Positions 1-6,443 are shown, counted from the first letter of the stretch. The stretch is DNA of 6,488 nucleotides from Tannerella sp. (GCA_031275525.1 JAISOP010000115.1:1-6488), one strand, 5' to 3'. Notes: generated from the sequence alone by a model not told the origin. A program made the numbers and translations.

Positions 1-2
1 AT

Positions 3-827
3 TACGACTGGCCGAATACCCACGCGCTGGTTCGCCGTTTGGCGCCCCGCGCAGTCATGTTCAGCGATGCCGGTCCGGACGTCCGCTGGTGCGGCAACGA
101 GCGCGGGTTTGCCGGCCAAACCAACTGGTGCACGCTCTCCGTCGATACGCTCTATCCCGGTAAGCCGGACATCAATGCCCTGTTGAACGCCGGGTCGGAA
201 GACGGCGCCTCGTGGTTGCCTGCCGAAGTCGATGTCTCCATTCGTCCGGGATGGTTCTATCATGAAACGGAAGACGACAAGGTGCGTACGCCCGAAAACC
301 TCTTTCAAATCTATCTCGAATCCGTCGGACGAGGCGCCAACCTCTTGCTCAACCTGCCTCCCGACCGCCGCGGACTGATTCATGAAAACGACGTCAAAGC
401 CTTGCAGGGATGGAAAAAACTGCTGGACGCCGCCTTCTCCAACAACCTGGCTGCCGGCGCCAAGGCCACGGCAGATACCTGGCGCGGCCAATCCGGGACG
501 TATGCAGCCGCCTGCGTGACCGACGGTAACCCGGAAACCTACTGGGCGACGGACGACGGCGTGACTTCGGGCTGCGTGGAAATGGACCTGGGAACTCCCC
601 GGACGCTTCATTACATTTCCCTCCGGGAATATATCCGGCTGGGACAGCGGGTGAAGCAGTTCGAGGTCGAGGTATGGAAAGACAAGGCCTGGGAACCTGT
701 CGCCACGGGTACGACCATCGGCCCCAGGCGGATTCTCCCGCTCGGCGGCGTCACCGCGTCTAAACTGCGCCTCCGCATCACGGATGCTAAAGCCTGCCCG
801 CTGATTTCGACCGTGGAAATTTATTAG
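3..827 (+). CDS. Alpha-L-fucosidase, GH29 (likely subfamily B), C-terminal part, 5' truncated by window edge
   Basis: This is the 3' part of a secreted or periplasmic glycoside hydrolase that removes terminal L-fucose from glycans. The frame is open from base 3, so the true start lies outside the window; the in-frame TTG at 39 is not a start. Reading from base 3 (Tyr-Asp-Trp-Pro...), the GH29 segment includes FSDAGPDVRWCGNERG, then VSIRPGWFYH and GANLLLNLPPDRRG. By family knowledge, the Glu of GNERG (bases 99-101) is the likely acid/base, as it sits about 45 residues after the expected nucleophile of a WFDGA motif, which would fall just upstream of the window. From about base 441 a discoidin-like F5/8 type C (CBM32-like) domain follows (VTDGNPETYWATDD, then VEMDLGTP) and runs to the stop. 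This two-domain layout is typical of Bacteroidales alpha-1,3/4-fucosidases. The subfamily assignment is inferred from motifs only. Confidence 0.93.
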   Translation, partial: YDWPNTHALVRRLAPRAVMFSDAGPDVRWCGNERGFAGQTNWCTLSVDTLYPGKPDINALLNAGSEDGASWLPAEVDVSIRPGWFYHETEDDKVRTPENLFQIYLESVGRGANLLLNLPPDRRGLIHENDVKALQGWKKLLDAAFSNNLAAGAKATADTWRGQSGTYAAACVTDGNPETYWATDDGVTSGCVEMDLGTPRTLHYISLREYIRLGQRVKQFEVEVWKDKAWEPVATGTTIGPRRILPLGGVTASKLRLRITDAKACPLISTVEIY

Positions 828-877
828 CGCCCATTCCATTCGGATGGATGACGCCTCCGGATGGTTATTGCCATTTG

Positions 878-898
878 ACTTGTCCGCGAGTTTTTTTT
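878..898 (+). terminator. Rho-independent terminator after the fucosidase gene
   Basis: ACTTG (878-882) pairs with CGAGT (887-891), including one G-T wobble, around a UCCG tetraloop of the stable UNCG type. A run of eight T (891-898) follows immediately. It lies about 50 bases past the fucosidase stop and before the next gene, as expected for a terminator. The stem is short, so termination may be incomplete. Confidence 0.5.
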
Positions 899-955
899 CA
901 TGGAAAGAGTGTCCGCTCTACGATTTTAATTTAAAACGTTACGACGATAAGCAAT

Positions 956-2224
956 ATGAAAAGTATGAAAAGAAGATATGAACGATGGTTCCTGACCGCA
1001 TGGCTGGCAGTTGCAGGCTGTATCCGTCTTTGCGCCCAGTTTTCGGAACAGGTATATCAATCCGCAGACCGGATTGATTCGCTTTGGAAAGGCAATCTGT
1101 ATGTGACCATAGACAATCTTAATTTTTTCAGAAACAACGAATGGGCAACGGTGATGACGCCCGGTTACACGTTGCCGGGTTTCCGGCTACAGCCGAAAGT
1201 CACGTATTATCCGGCAAAAAACATCAAGATTGAAGCCGGTGTACATTCACTCTGGTTCTGGGGGACGAACCGCTATCCGTCGTATGCCTACAGTCAATTG
1301 CCGCAGATGGAAGGCGAAGCAGCGAGCCATGCCGTGCATGTTTTGCCTTACCTGCGGGCACAGGTAGCGTTTTCCAGCCGGGTGCAACTCATTTTGGGCA
1401 ACATCTACGGCGGCGCGAACCACCGCCTGATAGAACCGCTGTATAATCCGGAATTGAACCTGACGGCCGACCCGGAAAGCGGCCTGCAACTGCTCTACAG
1501 GCTCCCCTGGATGGAACTGGACACGTGGGTGGACTGGAAAGAGTTCATTTACCGCTCGGACGTCAAACAGGAAGCTTTCAACTACGGCTTGTCCGTCCGC
1601 ATGAACGCCAACCGGCCGGAATCGCCGTTTCACGTGTATTTCCCGCTTCAGGCGCTGGCACAGCATCAGGGTGGGCAGATTGATGTGACGAACCTGCCTG
1701 TGCAAACGGTACTGAACGGTGCAGCCGGAGCCGGACTGGACTGGAATCTGCGCCGGGGTCTGCTCAGGCGGATTTCGCTGGAATGGGACGCAGTCAGTTA
1801 TTATCAACATGCCGGCGACCAATGGCTGCTGAAAAGCGGCTACGGGATTTATACGGCGCTTTCCGCCGGCATTGCCGACTTCCAAATCAAGTCGGCCTAC
1901 TGGAGAGCTGACCGTTTCATCTCGTTGCTGGGAAATACGCTCTTCGGGGCGCCCTCCCTGTCCATAGAGAATGCGTATTTTGATCATCCCGAAATGGTGA
2001 CCCTGAGCGTGTCCTACACCCGTTCCTTTGCAGCCGGATATGCGCTGGGGATTGATTTCGACCTCTACCAGCGGTTTGCCGCTCGTCTGAATGATCCTGC
2101 GTCTGGAATCTCCCGTGTAGGAGCCAAGAGCAACTATTCCTTCGGCGTCTATTTCCGGGTCAATCCATCGTTCCTGATCAACAGACCGGTTACGCATGTA
2201 TTCCAACATGCCGGAACACCTTAG
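956..2224 (+). CDS. Predicted outer-membrane beta-barrel protein of unknown function
   Basis: A 422-residue exported protein whose specific family I do not recognise. The N-terminus has a basic stretch (MKSMKRRYERW), a hydrophobic core and a likely signal peptidase I site LCA|QFS after residue 27; cleavage before Gln is common in Bacteroidota. A lipobox-like VAGC at residue 22 is an alternative, but less likely for a barrel. The mature part is rich in alternating aromatic/polar segments (for example KVTYYPAKNIKIEAGVHSLW, FNYGLSVRMN, FQIKSAYW, SYTRSFAAGYALGIDFDLY), as in a porin-like barrel of roughly 14-18 strands (inference). The last segment, GVYFRVNPSFLINRP, is followed by a polar tail, so the usual C-terminal aromatic is absent. 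ATG at 956 was chosen because it gives the full basic n-region; ATG 965 is possible. No clear TAnnTTTG promoter is visible; TACGATTT at 919-926 is only a weak match. The gene stands alone between a terminator and a palindrome. Confidence 0.85.
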   Translation: MKSMKRRYERWFLTAWLAVAGCIRLCAQFSEQVYQSADRIDSLWKGNLYVTIDNLNFFRNNEWATVMTPGYTLPGFRLQPKVTYYPAKNIKIEAGVHSLWFWGTNRYPSYAYSQLPQMEGEAASHAVHVLPYLRAQVAFSSRVQLILGNIYGGANHRLIEPLYNPELNLTADPESGLQLLYRLPWMELDTWVDWKEFIYRSDVKQEAFNYGLSVRMNANRPESPFHVYFPLQALAQHQGGQIDVTNLPVQTVLNGAAGAGLDWNLRRGLLRRISLEWDAVSYYQHAGDQWLLKSGYGIYTALSAGIADFQIKSAYWRADRFISLLGNTLFGAPSLSIENAYFDHPEMVTLSVSYTRSFAAGYALGIDFDLYQRFAARLNDPASGISRVGAKSNYSFGVYFRVNPSFLINRPVTHVFQHAGTP

Positions 2225-2327
2225 GCGCTGTCCGGAAATAAACCATCCATTGACGGGGCTGTTTTTCGCATTCCTCCAGCCCGAAATATTTCCCGTGAAT
2301 GGGTAGGGTTTATTTCCGGACAGCTTC
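2224..2327. mobile_element. Candidate MITE-like palindromic element (~104 bp) flanked by TA
   Basis: Perfect 18-bp arms at 2227-2244 and 2307-2324 (left arm begins GCTGTCCGGAAATAAACC, right arm is its reverse complement) enclose 62 bases. Pairing continues inward imperfectly: CCATT 2247-2251 with AATGG 2298-2302, and ACGGG 2253-2257 with CCCGT 2292-2296. An alternative inner hairpin is GGGCTG 2256-2261 with CAGCCC 2277-2282. Extending the arms outward to 2224 and 2327 (two mismatches) places a TA dinucleotide directly outside each end (2222-2223 and 2328-2329), as in IS630/mariner-type insertions. No ORF for a transposase is present. Removing the element with one TA restores CCT-TAA, a stop in the same place. 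It could instead be a fixed intergenic palindrome or a structured 3' UTR; there is no T-run for a classical terminator. Confidence 0.45.
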
Positions 2328-2348
2328 TAAACGGCGGATTTTCTAATT

Positions 2349-2364
2349 ATACTGCGTGCAGTAT
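2349..2364. promoter_or_regulatory. Perfect dyad ATACTGC-GT-GCAGTAT upstream of the kinase promoter
   Basis: A 7-bp perfect inverted repeat separated by two bases, about 66 bases upstream of the kinase -7 box. It could be an operator-like site bound by a dimeric regulator, or a small RNA hairpin at the end of the upstream transcript. No poly-T follows, which argues against an intrinsic terminator. The function is unproven. Confidence 0.3.
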
Positions 2365-2403
2365 CGTTCAATCACTTTATTCCACTTTCTTTTTACGCGA
2401 TGA

Positions 2404-2437
2404 TTGCAGTTTTTTCAGAATAAAAACACTACCTTTG
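2404..2437 (+). promoter_or_regulatory. Bacteroidota-type promoter of the kinase gene
   Basis: TACCTTTG at 2430-2437 matches the Bacteroidota primary sigma factor -7 consensus TAnnTTTG exactly. A possible -33 TTG lies at 2404-2406; its 23-base spacing is longer than the usual ~19-21, so the -33 element is uncertain. Transcription would start near 2444, leaving a 5' leader of about 40 bases before ATG 2485. Confidence 0.65.
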
Positions 2438-2484
2438 CCAACGAATTTATTGTGTAATCGCGATGCTTCGAAAATGGCCAAAAG

Positions 2485-3351
2485 ATGATATTGATCGCAG
2501 ATAGTGGATCGACAAAGGCAGATTGGTGTGTAGTGAATGAAGAAGACATAGTTCAGTCTGTTCAAACAAGAGGTTTTAACCCGTTTTTTCAATCGGAGGA
2601 AGAAATGGGGAGGGAAATCTCTGCACATCTTTTGGACTTGGTCGATCCGCTGAAAACAGATGCGATATACTTCTACGGCGCAGGCTGCGTGTTCGAGAAA
2701 GTGGAAATCATGCGCAGGGTGATCATGCGGCATTTCCATGTGGAGCATGTGGAAGTGAATACCGATTTGCTGGCCGCCGCCCGCAGTTCCTGTGGTACGG
2801 AAGCCGGCATCGCCTGTATCATGGGGACGGGTTCCAATTCCTGTTTTTATGATGGCGAACAGATTGTGCAGACGGTTTCGCCGCTGGGCTACATTTTAGG
2901 AGACGAAGGCAGCGGAGCGGATTTAGGAAAACAACTTGTCAAAGACCTGCTGAAAGACATGATCACTCCCGAACTGAAAGAAACTTTTCTCCGGCAATTC
3001 GGCCTGACGCTGTCCGAGATCATGGAACGCGTCTATCGGCGGCCGTTACCCAATCGTTTTCTGGCGAGTTTTGCCCCCTTCCTGTCGGCACATATCGAAG
3101 ACCCGCGGATACACATGCTGGTATTGAACCGCTTCAAATCTTTCCTGCGGCGAAACATCATGAAATATGACTACCTGAACTTCCGGGCGCATTTTGTCGG
3201 TTCCGTTGCCTACCATTTCAGAAGCATCCTGGAGGAAGCTGCCACCGATACGGGCGTGAAGATCGGTTCGATCATCCTTGCGCCGATGGAAGGACTGATT
3301 GCCTATCATACGACCGATCATACACCCCCGCCGATATTCTTTGACATCTGA
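2485..3351 (+). CDS. BadF/BadG/BcrA/BcrD-family ATPase, N-acetylglucosamine kinase-like
   Basis: A cytoplasmic sugar kinase of the ASKHA (actin/hexokinase/Hsp70-like) fold, 288 residues, a normal full length for the Bacteroidota members. Visible signatures are the phosphate-1 loop DSGSTKADW (residues 6-14), Asp94 in NTDLLAAAR (candidate catalytic base), the phosphate-2 loop GTGSNS (114-119), the conserved LGYILGDEGSGADLG (134-148), and an adenosine-side segment FVGSVAYHF near residue 235. Relatives phosphorylate N-acetylglucosamine to GlcNAc-6-phosphate during amino-sugar or peptidoglycan salvage; the exact substrate here is inferred. ATG 2485 is the only suitable start: ATGs at 2463 and 2474 are in other frames, and the glycine-rich loop begins six residues in. 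It is transcribed alone from its own promoter and converges on the MFS gene. Codon use is less GC-rich than in the genes to its right. Confidence 0.88.
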   Translation: MILIADSGSTKADWCVVNEEDIVQSVQTRGFNPFFQSEEEMGREISAHLLDLVDPLKTDAIYFYGAGCVFEKVEIMRRVIMRHFHVEHVEVNTDLLAAARSSCGTEAGIACIMGTGSNSCFYDGEQIVQTVSPLGYILGDEGSGADLGKQLVKDLLKDMITPELKETFLRQFGLTLSEIMERVYRRPLPNRFLASFAPFLSAHIEDPRIHMLVLNRFKSFLRRNIMKYDYLNFRAHFVGSVAYHFRSILEEAATDTGVKIGSIILAPMEGLIAYHTTDHTPPPIFFDI

Positions 3352-3416
3352 CGGAAATTTATTCCTTTGGGACCCTCTAAAAACTCCCAATGCTTCGCTC
3401 CGCTCCGCAGAGAGAG

Positions 3417-3495
3417 AAAAAAAACTGTCCGCGAATGCACGCGAATGAACGCGAATAAATGATTCGCGGATATTCGCGGACAAGTTCTTTTTTTT
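3417..3495. terminator. Bidirectional intrinsic terminator between converging genes
   Basis: TGTCCGCGAAT (3426-3436) pairs perfectly with ATTCGCGGACA (3472-3482). On the minus strand the stem is followed, after one G, by eight T (the A8 at 3417-3424). On the plus strand it is followed by AGTTC and eight T (3488-3495). It lies between the 3' ends of the rightward kinase gene and the leftward MFS gene, where transcripts from both sides must stop. The minus-strand arrangement is the more canonical of the two. Confidence 0.6.
3430..3459. repeat. Three tandem decamers in the terminator loop (CGCGAATnnA)
   Basis: CGCGAATGCA, CGCGAATGAA and CGCGAATAAA follow one another with a 10-base period. Two inverted copies of the core, ATTCGCG at 3462-3468 and 3472-3478, lie just downstream. 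The first decamer overlaps the left stem, so the stem can pair in several registers. A 10-base period is close to one helical turn, which would put the cores on one face of the DNA if a protein binds (inference). Confidence 0.7.
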
Positions 3496-3537
3496 CTGCG
3501 GAGCGGAGCGAAGCATTGGGGGGATTAGAGGTTCCCT

Positions 3538-3660
3538 GAAATAAAATCCGACGTGTCGGAAAGTCTCTTGAAACATTTGAAATGAAATCCTGCGTGCCGG
3601 AAAGTCTTTTGAAACGTTCAAAATGAAATCCGACGCGTTGGAAAGTCTCTTGCAAGTTGC
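3538..3660. repeat. Three tandem copies of a 41-bp repeat
   Basis: Units at 3538-3578, 3579-3619 and 3620-3660 share AAATnAAATCC, a 12-base dyad, GGAAAGTCTnTTG and an AA-rich tail. The dyad is CCGACGTGTCGG in unit 1, CCTGCGTGCCGG in unit 2 and CCGACGCGTTGG in unit 3. It stays largely self-complementary despite base changes, partly through a G-T wobble in unit 3. The period of 41 is not a multiple of three and no convincing gene spans the array. There are no unique spacers, so this is not a CRISPR array. Unit 2 runs into another perfect dyad, TTTTGAA-ACG-TTCAAAA (3607-3623). The remaining 58 bases up to the MFS stop hold nothing I can identify. Confidence 0.85.
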
Positions 3661-3718
3661 GAGAGGTAAAAAAATGACAGTCCTGCGTAACATGAGGCTA
3701 ATTCCGTACGGTTGTCCG

Positions 3719-5107
3719 TTAAAACCGGTTTTTTTTCCCGACGCGAAACGAAGAGGTGTAAGCGCCGGCGACGCAGAGTACGGCGAAGATGGCGAATGTG
3801 ATGTGAAAACCCTGCATGAAAGCGGCATGGGTTTCGGGGGTGATCGCCCTGTTTCCTACCGACAGCGAGAGCGCCATGGCGGCAATACCCATGCTGAAGG
3901 CCTGTCCGGTGAGGCGCATGGTTCCCATGGTTGCCGAGGCCTGTCCGTAGTATTTTTTATCGACGGAACTCATGATCACGTTTGAATTGGGCGACGAAAA
4001 CAGCCCGAAGCCGAATCCCAGCAAAAACAGCAGCACGACGATGACGGCGATCGGCGTTTGGGGCGAAACAAAGACCAGCCCCGTCAAACCGACGGCAATG
4101 ATTCCCATTCCGGACGTTGCAAGCATGGCCGGATTCAGCCGGTCGGACAGGCGACCGGCGTAGAACGAAACCGCGCACTGCACACAGGCTTGCACAATCA
4201 GTACCAGGCCGGCGTCTTTCGGTGCAAATCCGTGGATATACTGCAAATACAGGCTCAGCATAAAGGCCACGGCCGAGGTACAGGCGTAATTGATGAGCGC
4301 CGACAGGCACGAGAGGCCGAACACCCTGTTTCCCGAAAAAATCCGGACATCGAAGACCGGTTGGCTATCCTTCAAGCCGTGCACGACAAAGAGGACGAAA
4401 CAGGCAATGCCCGTCGCGATGAAAGCGAATCCCCGGACGGCGGGCAACTCCGCGAAGCCGAATATCAGTCCGAACAGTCCCGCGGCATAGATGAGCGAGC
4501 CGGTACGGTCGAACCGTTCGCCCTTCGCCTCCGTCCACTCCTGTTTGAGGATGACCGCCGCGCAGATCGCCACGGCCATCCCCGCCGCCCCCGTGACGAA
4601 AAAAAGACTCTGCCAGCCGGCATGTTGAGTCAGCAGTCCGCCGGCAAACGGGCCTGAGGCCAGCGCAAGATACACGGCGGAGGTATTGATTCCGATGGCT
4701 TTGCCCCGGTGTTCGGGCGGAAAGATCGACACCAGAATCGCCATACTCGTCCCGAACAACATAGCGCTGCCGGCGCCCGACAAGGCCCTCAGCACGATCA
4801 ACATCGCTCCCGACGACGAGAGGCCGCATAAAAACGTGGATACGCCGAACAGGGCAAGTCCCAGGATAAAGAATTTCCTGCGTCCCACCAAATCGGCCAG
4901 ACGCGCAAAGGGTACCTGGAAAACGGCTGCGGAAATAAGATAAGCCGTGGCAATCCAGCTCTGCGACACCGCGCCCATAGCAAACGTACGCCCTATCTGC
5001 GGCAGCGACAGATTGACGGCCGAACCCATAAACGGCACCGCAAAGGACGCCAGGCACAGTATCAGGAGAGCCGGATTTTTACCCGTTCGTTCCTGTATCA
5101 TCCTCAT
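3719..5107 (-). CDS. MFS transporter, DHA2-like (drug/multidrug exporter family, 14 TM)
   Basis: A polytopic inner-membrane protein of 462 residues from ATG 5107, the usual size for a DHA2 (EmrB/QacA-like) proton-driven exporter. The N-terminal TM1 (NPALLILCLASFAVPF) follows a short cytoplasmic leader. Motif A is RLADLVGRRK (residues 69-78, between TM2 and TM3), a motif B-like LRALSGAGSAM sits at 106-116, and the antiporter motif C is ALASGPFAGG (148-157), followed by AGWQSLFFV. A second half with GFGFGLFSSPNSNVIM and a loop before the last helices completes the fold. The substrate cannot be read from sequence. The frame is open back to 5167, but those codons lie within the upstream peptidase gene and add a non-membrane leader, so ATG 5107 (or 5101) is preferred. 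Even so it overlaps the peptidase 3' end by 29 bases, which implies co-transcription and coupled translation. No separate promoter is seen. Confidence 0.92.
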   Translation of the reverse strand: MRMIQERTGKNPALLILCLASFAVPFMGSAVNLSLPQIGRTFAMGAVSQSWIATAYLISAAVFQVPFARLADLVGRRKFFILGLALFGVSTFLCGLSSSGAMLIVLRALSGAGSAMLFGTSMAILVSIFPPEHRGKAIGINTSAVYLALASGPFAGGLLTQHAGWQSLFFVTGAAGMAVAICAAVILKQEWTEAKGERFDRTGSLIYAAGLFGLIFGFAELPAVRGFAFIATGIACFVLFVVHGLKDSQPVFDVRIFSGNRVFGLSCLSALINYACTSAVAFMLSLYLQYIHGFAPKDAGLVLIVQACVQCAVSFYAGRLSDRLNPAMLATSGMGIIAVGLTGLVFVSPQTPIAVIVVLLFLLGFGFGLFSSPNSNVIMSSVDKKYYGQASATMGTMRLTGQAFSMGIAAMALSLSVGNRAITPETHAAFMQGFHITFAIFAVLCVAGAYTSSFRVGKKNRF

Positions 5108-6443
5108 TTGTATTCCCGAAGGGCAGGCGGCGGTCGTCGTCCGGAAGTGACGGTATGGAGTCGCCACATGCCGGGCCGCCTAATTTTTGAATGAATTGCC
5201 GTTTGGCCCGCTCGAAACTGTCCCTCAGTTCCGGTCGGACGGGACAGGCCGACGGGGATTCCATCGCCAGCGGGTTAACGGGCGTGCCGTTTTTATAGAC
5301 CCGGAAGTCGAGGTGCGGCCCGGTAGAAAGACCGGTGGAACCTACGTAACCGATCACCTCGCCCTGCCGGACGTGCCGCCCGACGCTCAGTCCCCGGGCA
5401 AATCCCTGCAGGTGCATGTAGGCCGTGGCATAGACGGCGTTGTGCCGTATCTTCACATAATTCCCGCCGCCGCCTTCCTGGAAGCCCCGGGCCGTGACCG
5501 TGCCGTCGCCCACGGCGCGGACGGGCGTCCCGGCCGGCGCCGCATAATCTACGCCGTGATGCGCCCGGTAATACTTCAGCACCGGATGGAAGCGGCTGTT
5601 GCTGAAGCGCGACGTGATGCGGAAGAAGTCCAGCGGCGCCTTCAGGAAGGCTCTCCGGAGGCTTTGCCCCTCGGCGTCGAAAAACTCCGGCAGGCTGTCC
5701 TGCGCAAAGGGGATGGCCGTGTACGTACGTCCCTGGTGTATGAACAGGGCGGCGTCAACCGACAGTTTCAACGAAACAGTATCGTCAATAAAGGATTCCG
5801 TGTAAAGCACGCGGAAGGAATCCGCCGGCTGAAGCTCGAAAAAATCAATCTGCCAGGCAAAAATATCCGACAGGTAGATCGCCAGCATGGGGTCGATGCC
5901 CCGCGCCTCCATCGCCCGCCAGAGCGACGTGCGAACGGAGGCTTCCACACAGCGCTGCTGCTCGCGGATTTCCTTCCTGTAGAGGCGTGCCCGGACGGAA
6001 TCGCCCGTCAGGTCAACCACGACGTGCTCCGTCCGCGAACGGGCAAAGACCAGGTGCCGGACCTGCGGAACGCTGTCGCGCGTGCTCAGCACCTGATACG
6101 TCAGGCCTTCGTACAATTTTCCGGGATCAAGCAGGGAGTCCGTCGCCCGAAGGACGGCCCCGCTTCCGCCGGAAAGTTTCAGTCCGGAAAGGATCAGCGA
6201 CAGGTTGTCGCCCCTGCGGACTCGGTACCCGGCAACGTCCAGCGAATCCGTGCGAATGTCGTAAAGATACTTCGCGGTATCGCTTTCGACCGGCGCCGGC
6301 GTACTTCCATCGGCGCCGGCATTCCCGGGCTTACACGAACAGACCCACCCGGCCGCAACCAGCAGTCCGCAGACGAGCGGCAGGCGCCCGAAAACCGCCC
6401 GGCTCCCCGTCCGAACGTTCGCCTTCACCGTTTGCCGTCCCAT
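5079..6443 (-). CDS. M23 (LytM/lysostaphin-type) murein endopeptidase lipoprotein, MepM/Csd3-like
   Basis: A predicted lipoprotein that cuts peptide cross-links of peptidoglycan. A hydrophobic segment (residues 21-34) ends in the lipobox VCSC with lipidated Cys37. Domains in order are an OapA/LysM-like segment (YRVRRGDNLSLIL, 73-85, to about 118), a Csd3-type middle domain (about 165-260, with LSDIFAWQIDFFELQPADSF), and the M23 domain (about 275-392). Zinc and catalytic residues visible are H295 and D299 (HHGVD), H344 (AYMHL) and H377 (GPHLD). The usual HxH is HLD here, so the third zinc ligand is Asp379 (codon 5307-5309) instead of His. A long polar tail (~60 residues) follows. ATG 6443 is used, but GTG 6428 gives an MKANV start and a 4-base GTGA overlap with the upstream gene and may be the true start. 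The following MFS gene overlaps its end. Confidence 0.9.
   Translation of the reverse strand: MGRQTVKANVRTGSRAVFGRLPLVCGLLVAAGWVCSCKPGNAGADGSTPAPVESDTAKYLYDIRTDSLDVAGYRVRRGDNLSLILSGLKLSGGSGAVLRATDSLLDPGKLYEGLTYQVLSTRDSVPQVRHLVFARSRTEHVVVDLTGDSVRARLYRKEIREQQRCVEASVRTSLWRAMEARGIDPMLAIYLSDIFAWQIDFFELQPADSFRVLYTESFIDDTVSLKLSVDAALFIHQGRTYTAIPFAQDSLPEFFDAEGQSLRRAFLKAPLDFFRITSRFSNSRFHPVLKYYRAHHGVDYAAPAGTPVRAVGDGTVTARGFQEGGGGNYVKIRHNAVYATAYMHLQGFARGLSVGRHVRQGEVIGYVGSTGLSTGPHLDFRVYKNGTPVNPLAMESPSACPVRPELRDSFERAKRQFIQKLGGPACGDSIPSLPDDDRRLPFGNTNEDDTGTNG

Larger units (their letters stand above)
3369..3536. repeat. Long inverted repeat (~168 bp) in the convergent intergenic region
   Basis: Perfect 25-bp arms at 3386-3410 (begins CCCAATGCTTCGCTCC) and 3496-3520 (ends GAAGCATTGGG). 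Pairing extends outward with a few mismatches to GGGA at 3369-3372 and TCCC at 3533-3536 (CTCTAA against TTAGAG), and inward through the A8/T8 tracts to an 11-bp stem. A still weaker resemblance reaches 3352 on the left and 3549 on the right. The whole unit could form a very long RNA hairpin or a DNA cruciform. No coding sequence is contained. It may be a dispersed palindromic repeat, a decayed insertion, or a large bidirectional terminator. Confidence 0.85.

Noticed and set aside
835..848. Hairpin TCCAT-TCGG-ATGGA right after the fucosidase stop
   Set aside because: The 5-bp stem has no following T-run. The hairpin at 878-898 is a better terminator.
878..889. ACTTGTCCGCGA also occurs reversed at 3474-3485 in the large palindrome
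   Set aside because: A shared 12-mer on either strand is expected by chance a few times within 6.5 kb, so it does not establish a common origin of the two terminators.
919..926. TACGATTT as a -7 promoter box for the outer-membrane protein gene
   Set aside because: It misses the TAnnTTTG consensus, and no TTG-type -33 element lies at the right distance.
1247..2209. Long open frame on the minus strand (320 codons) across the outer-membrane protein gene
   Set aside because: It is the reverse shadow of a gene with a signal peptide and a barrel-like pattern. Its own translation has no recognisable domain, and no promoter or partner gene is seen.
3538..3660. Possible small CRISPR array
   Set aside because: The units are near-identical across their full 41 bases with no unique spacers, and no cas gene is nearby.
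3721..3732. Palindrome AAAACCGGTTTT followed by more T at the MFS stop codon
   Set aside because: It has no loop bases and lies within the stop and last codons of the MFS gene, so it is unlikely to be a terminator hairpin. It may be chance.
3046..3828. Minus-strand open frame running through the convergent intergenic region
   Set aside because: It translates the tandem repeats and palindrome and overlaps both flanking genes. The 41-base period shifts frame between units, so no repeated peptide is maintained.
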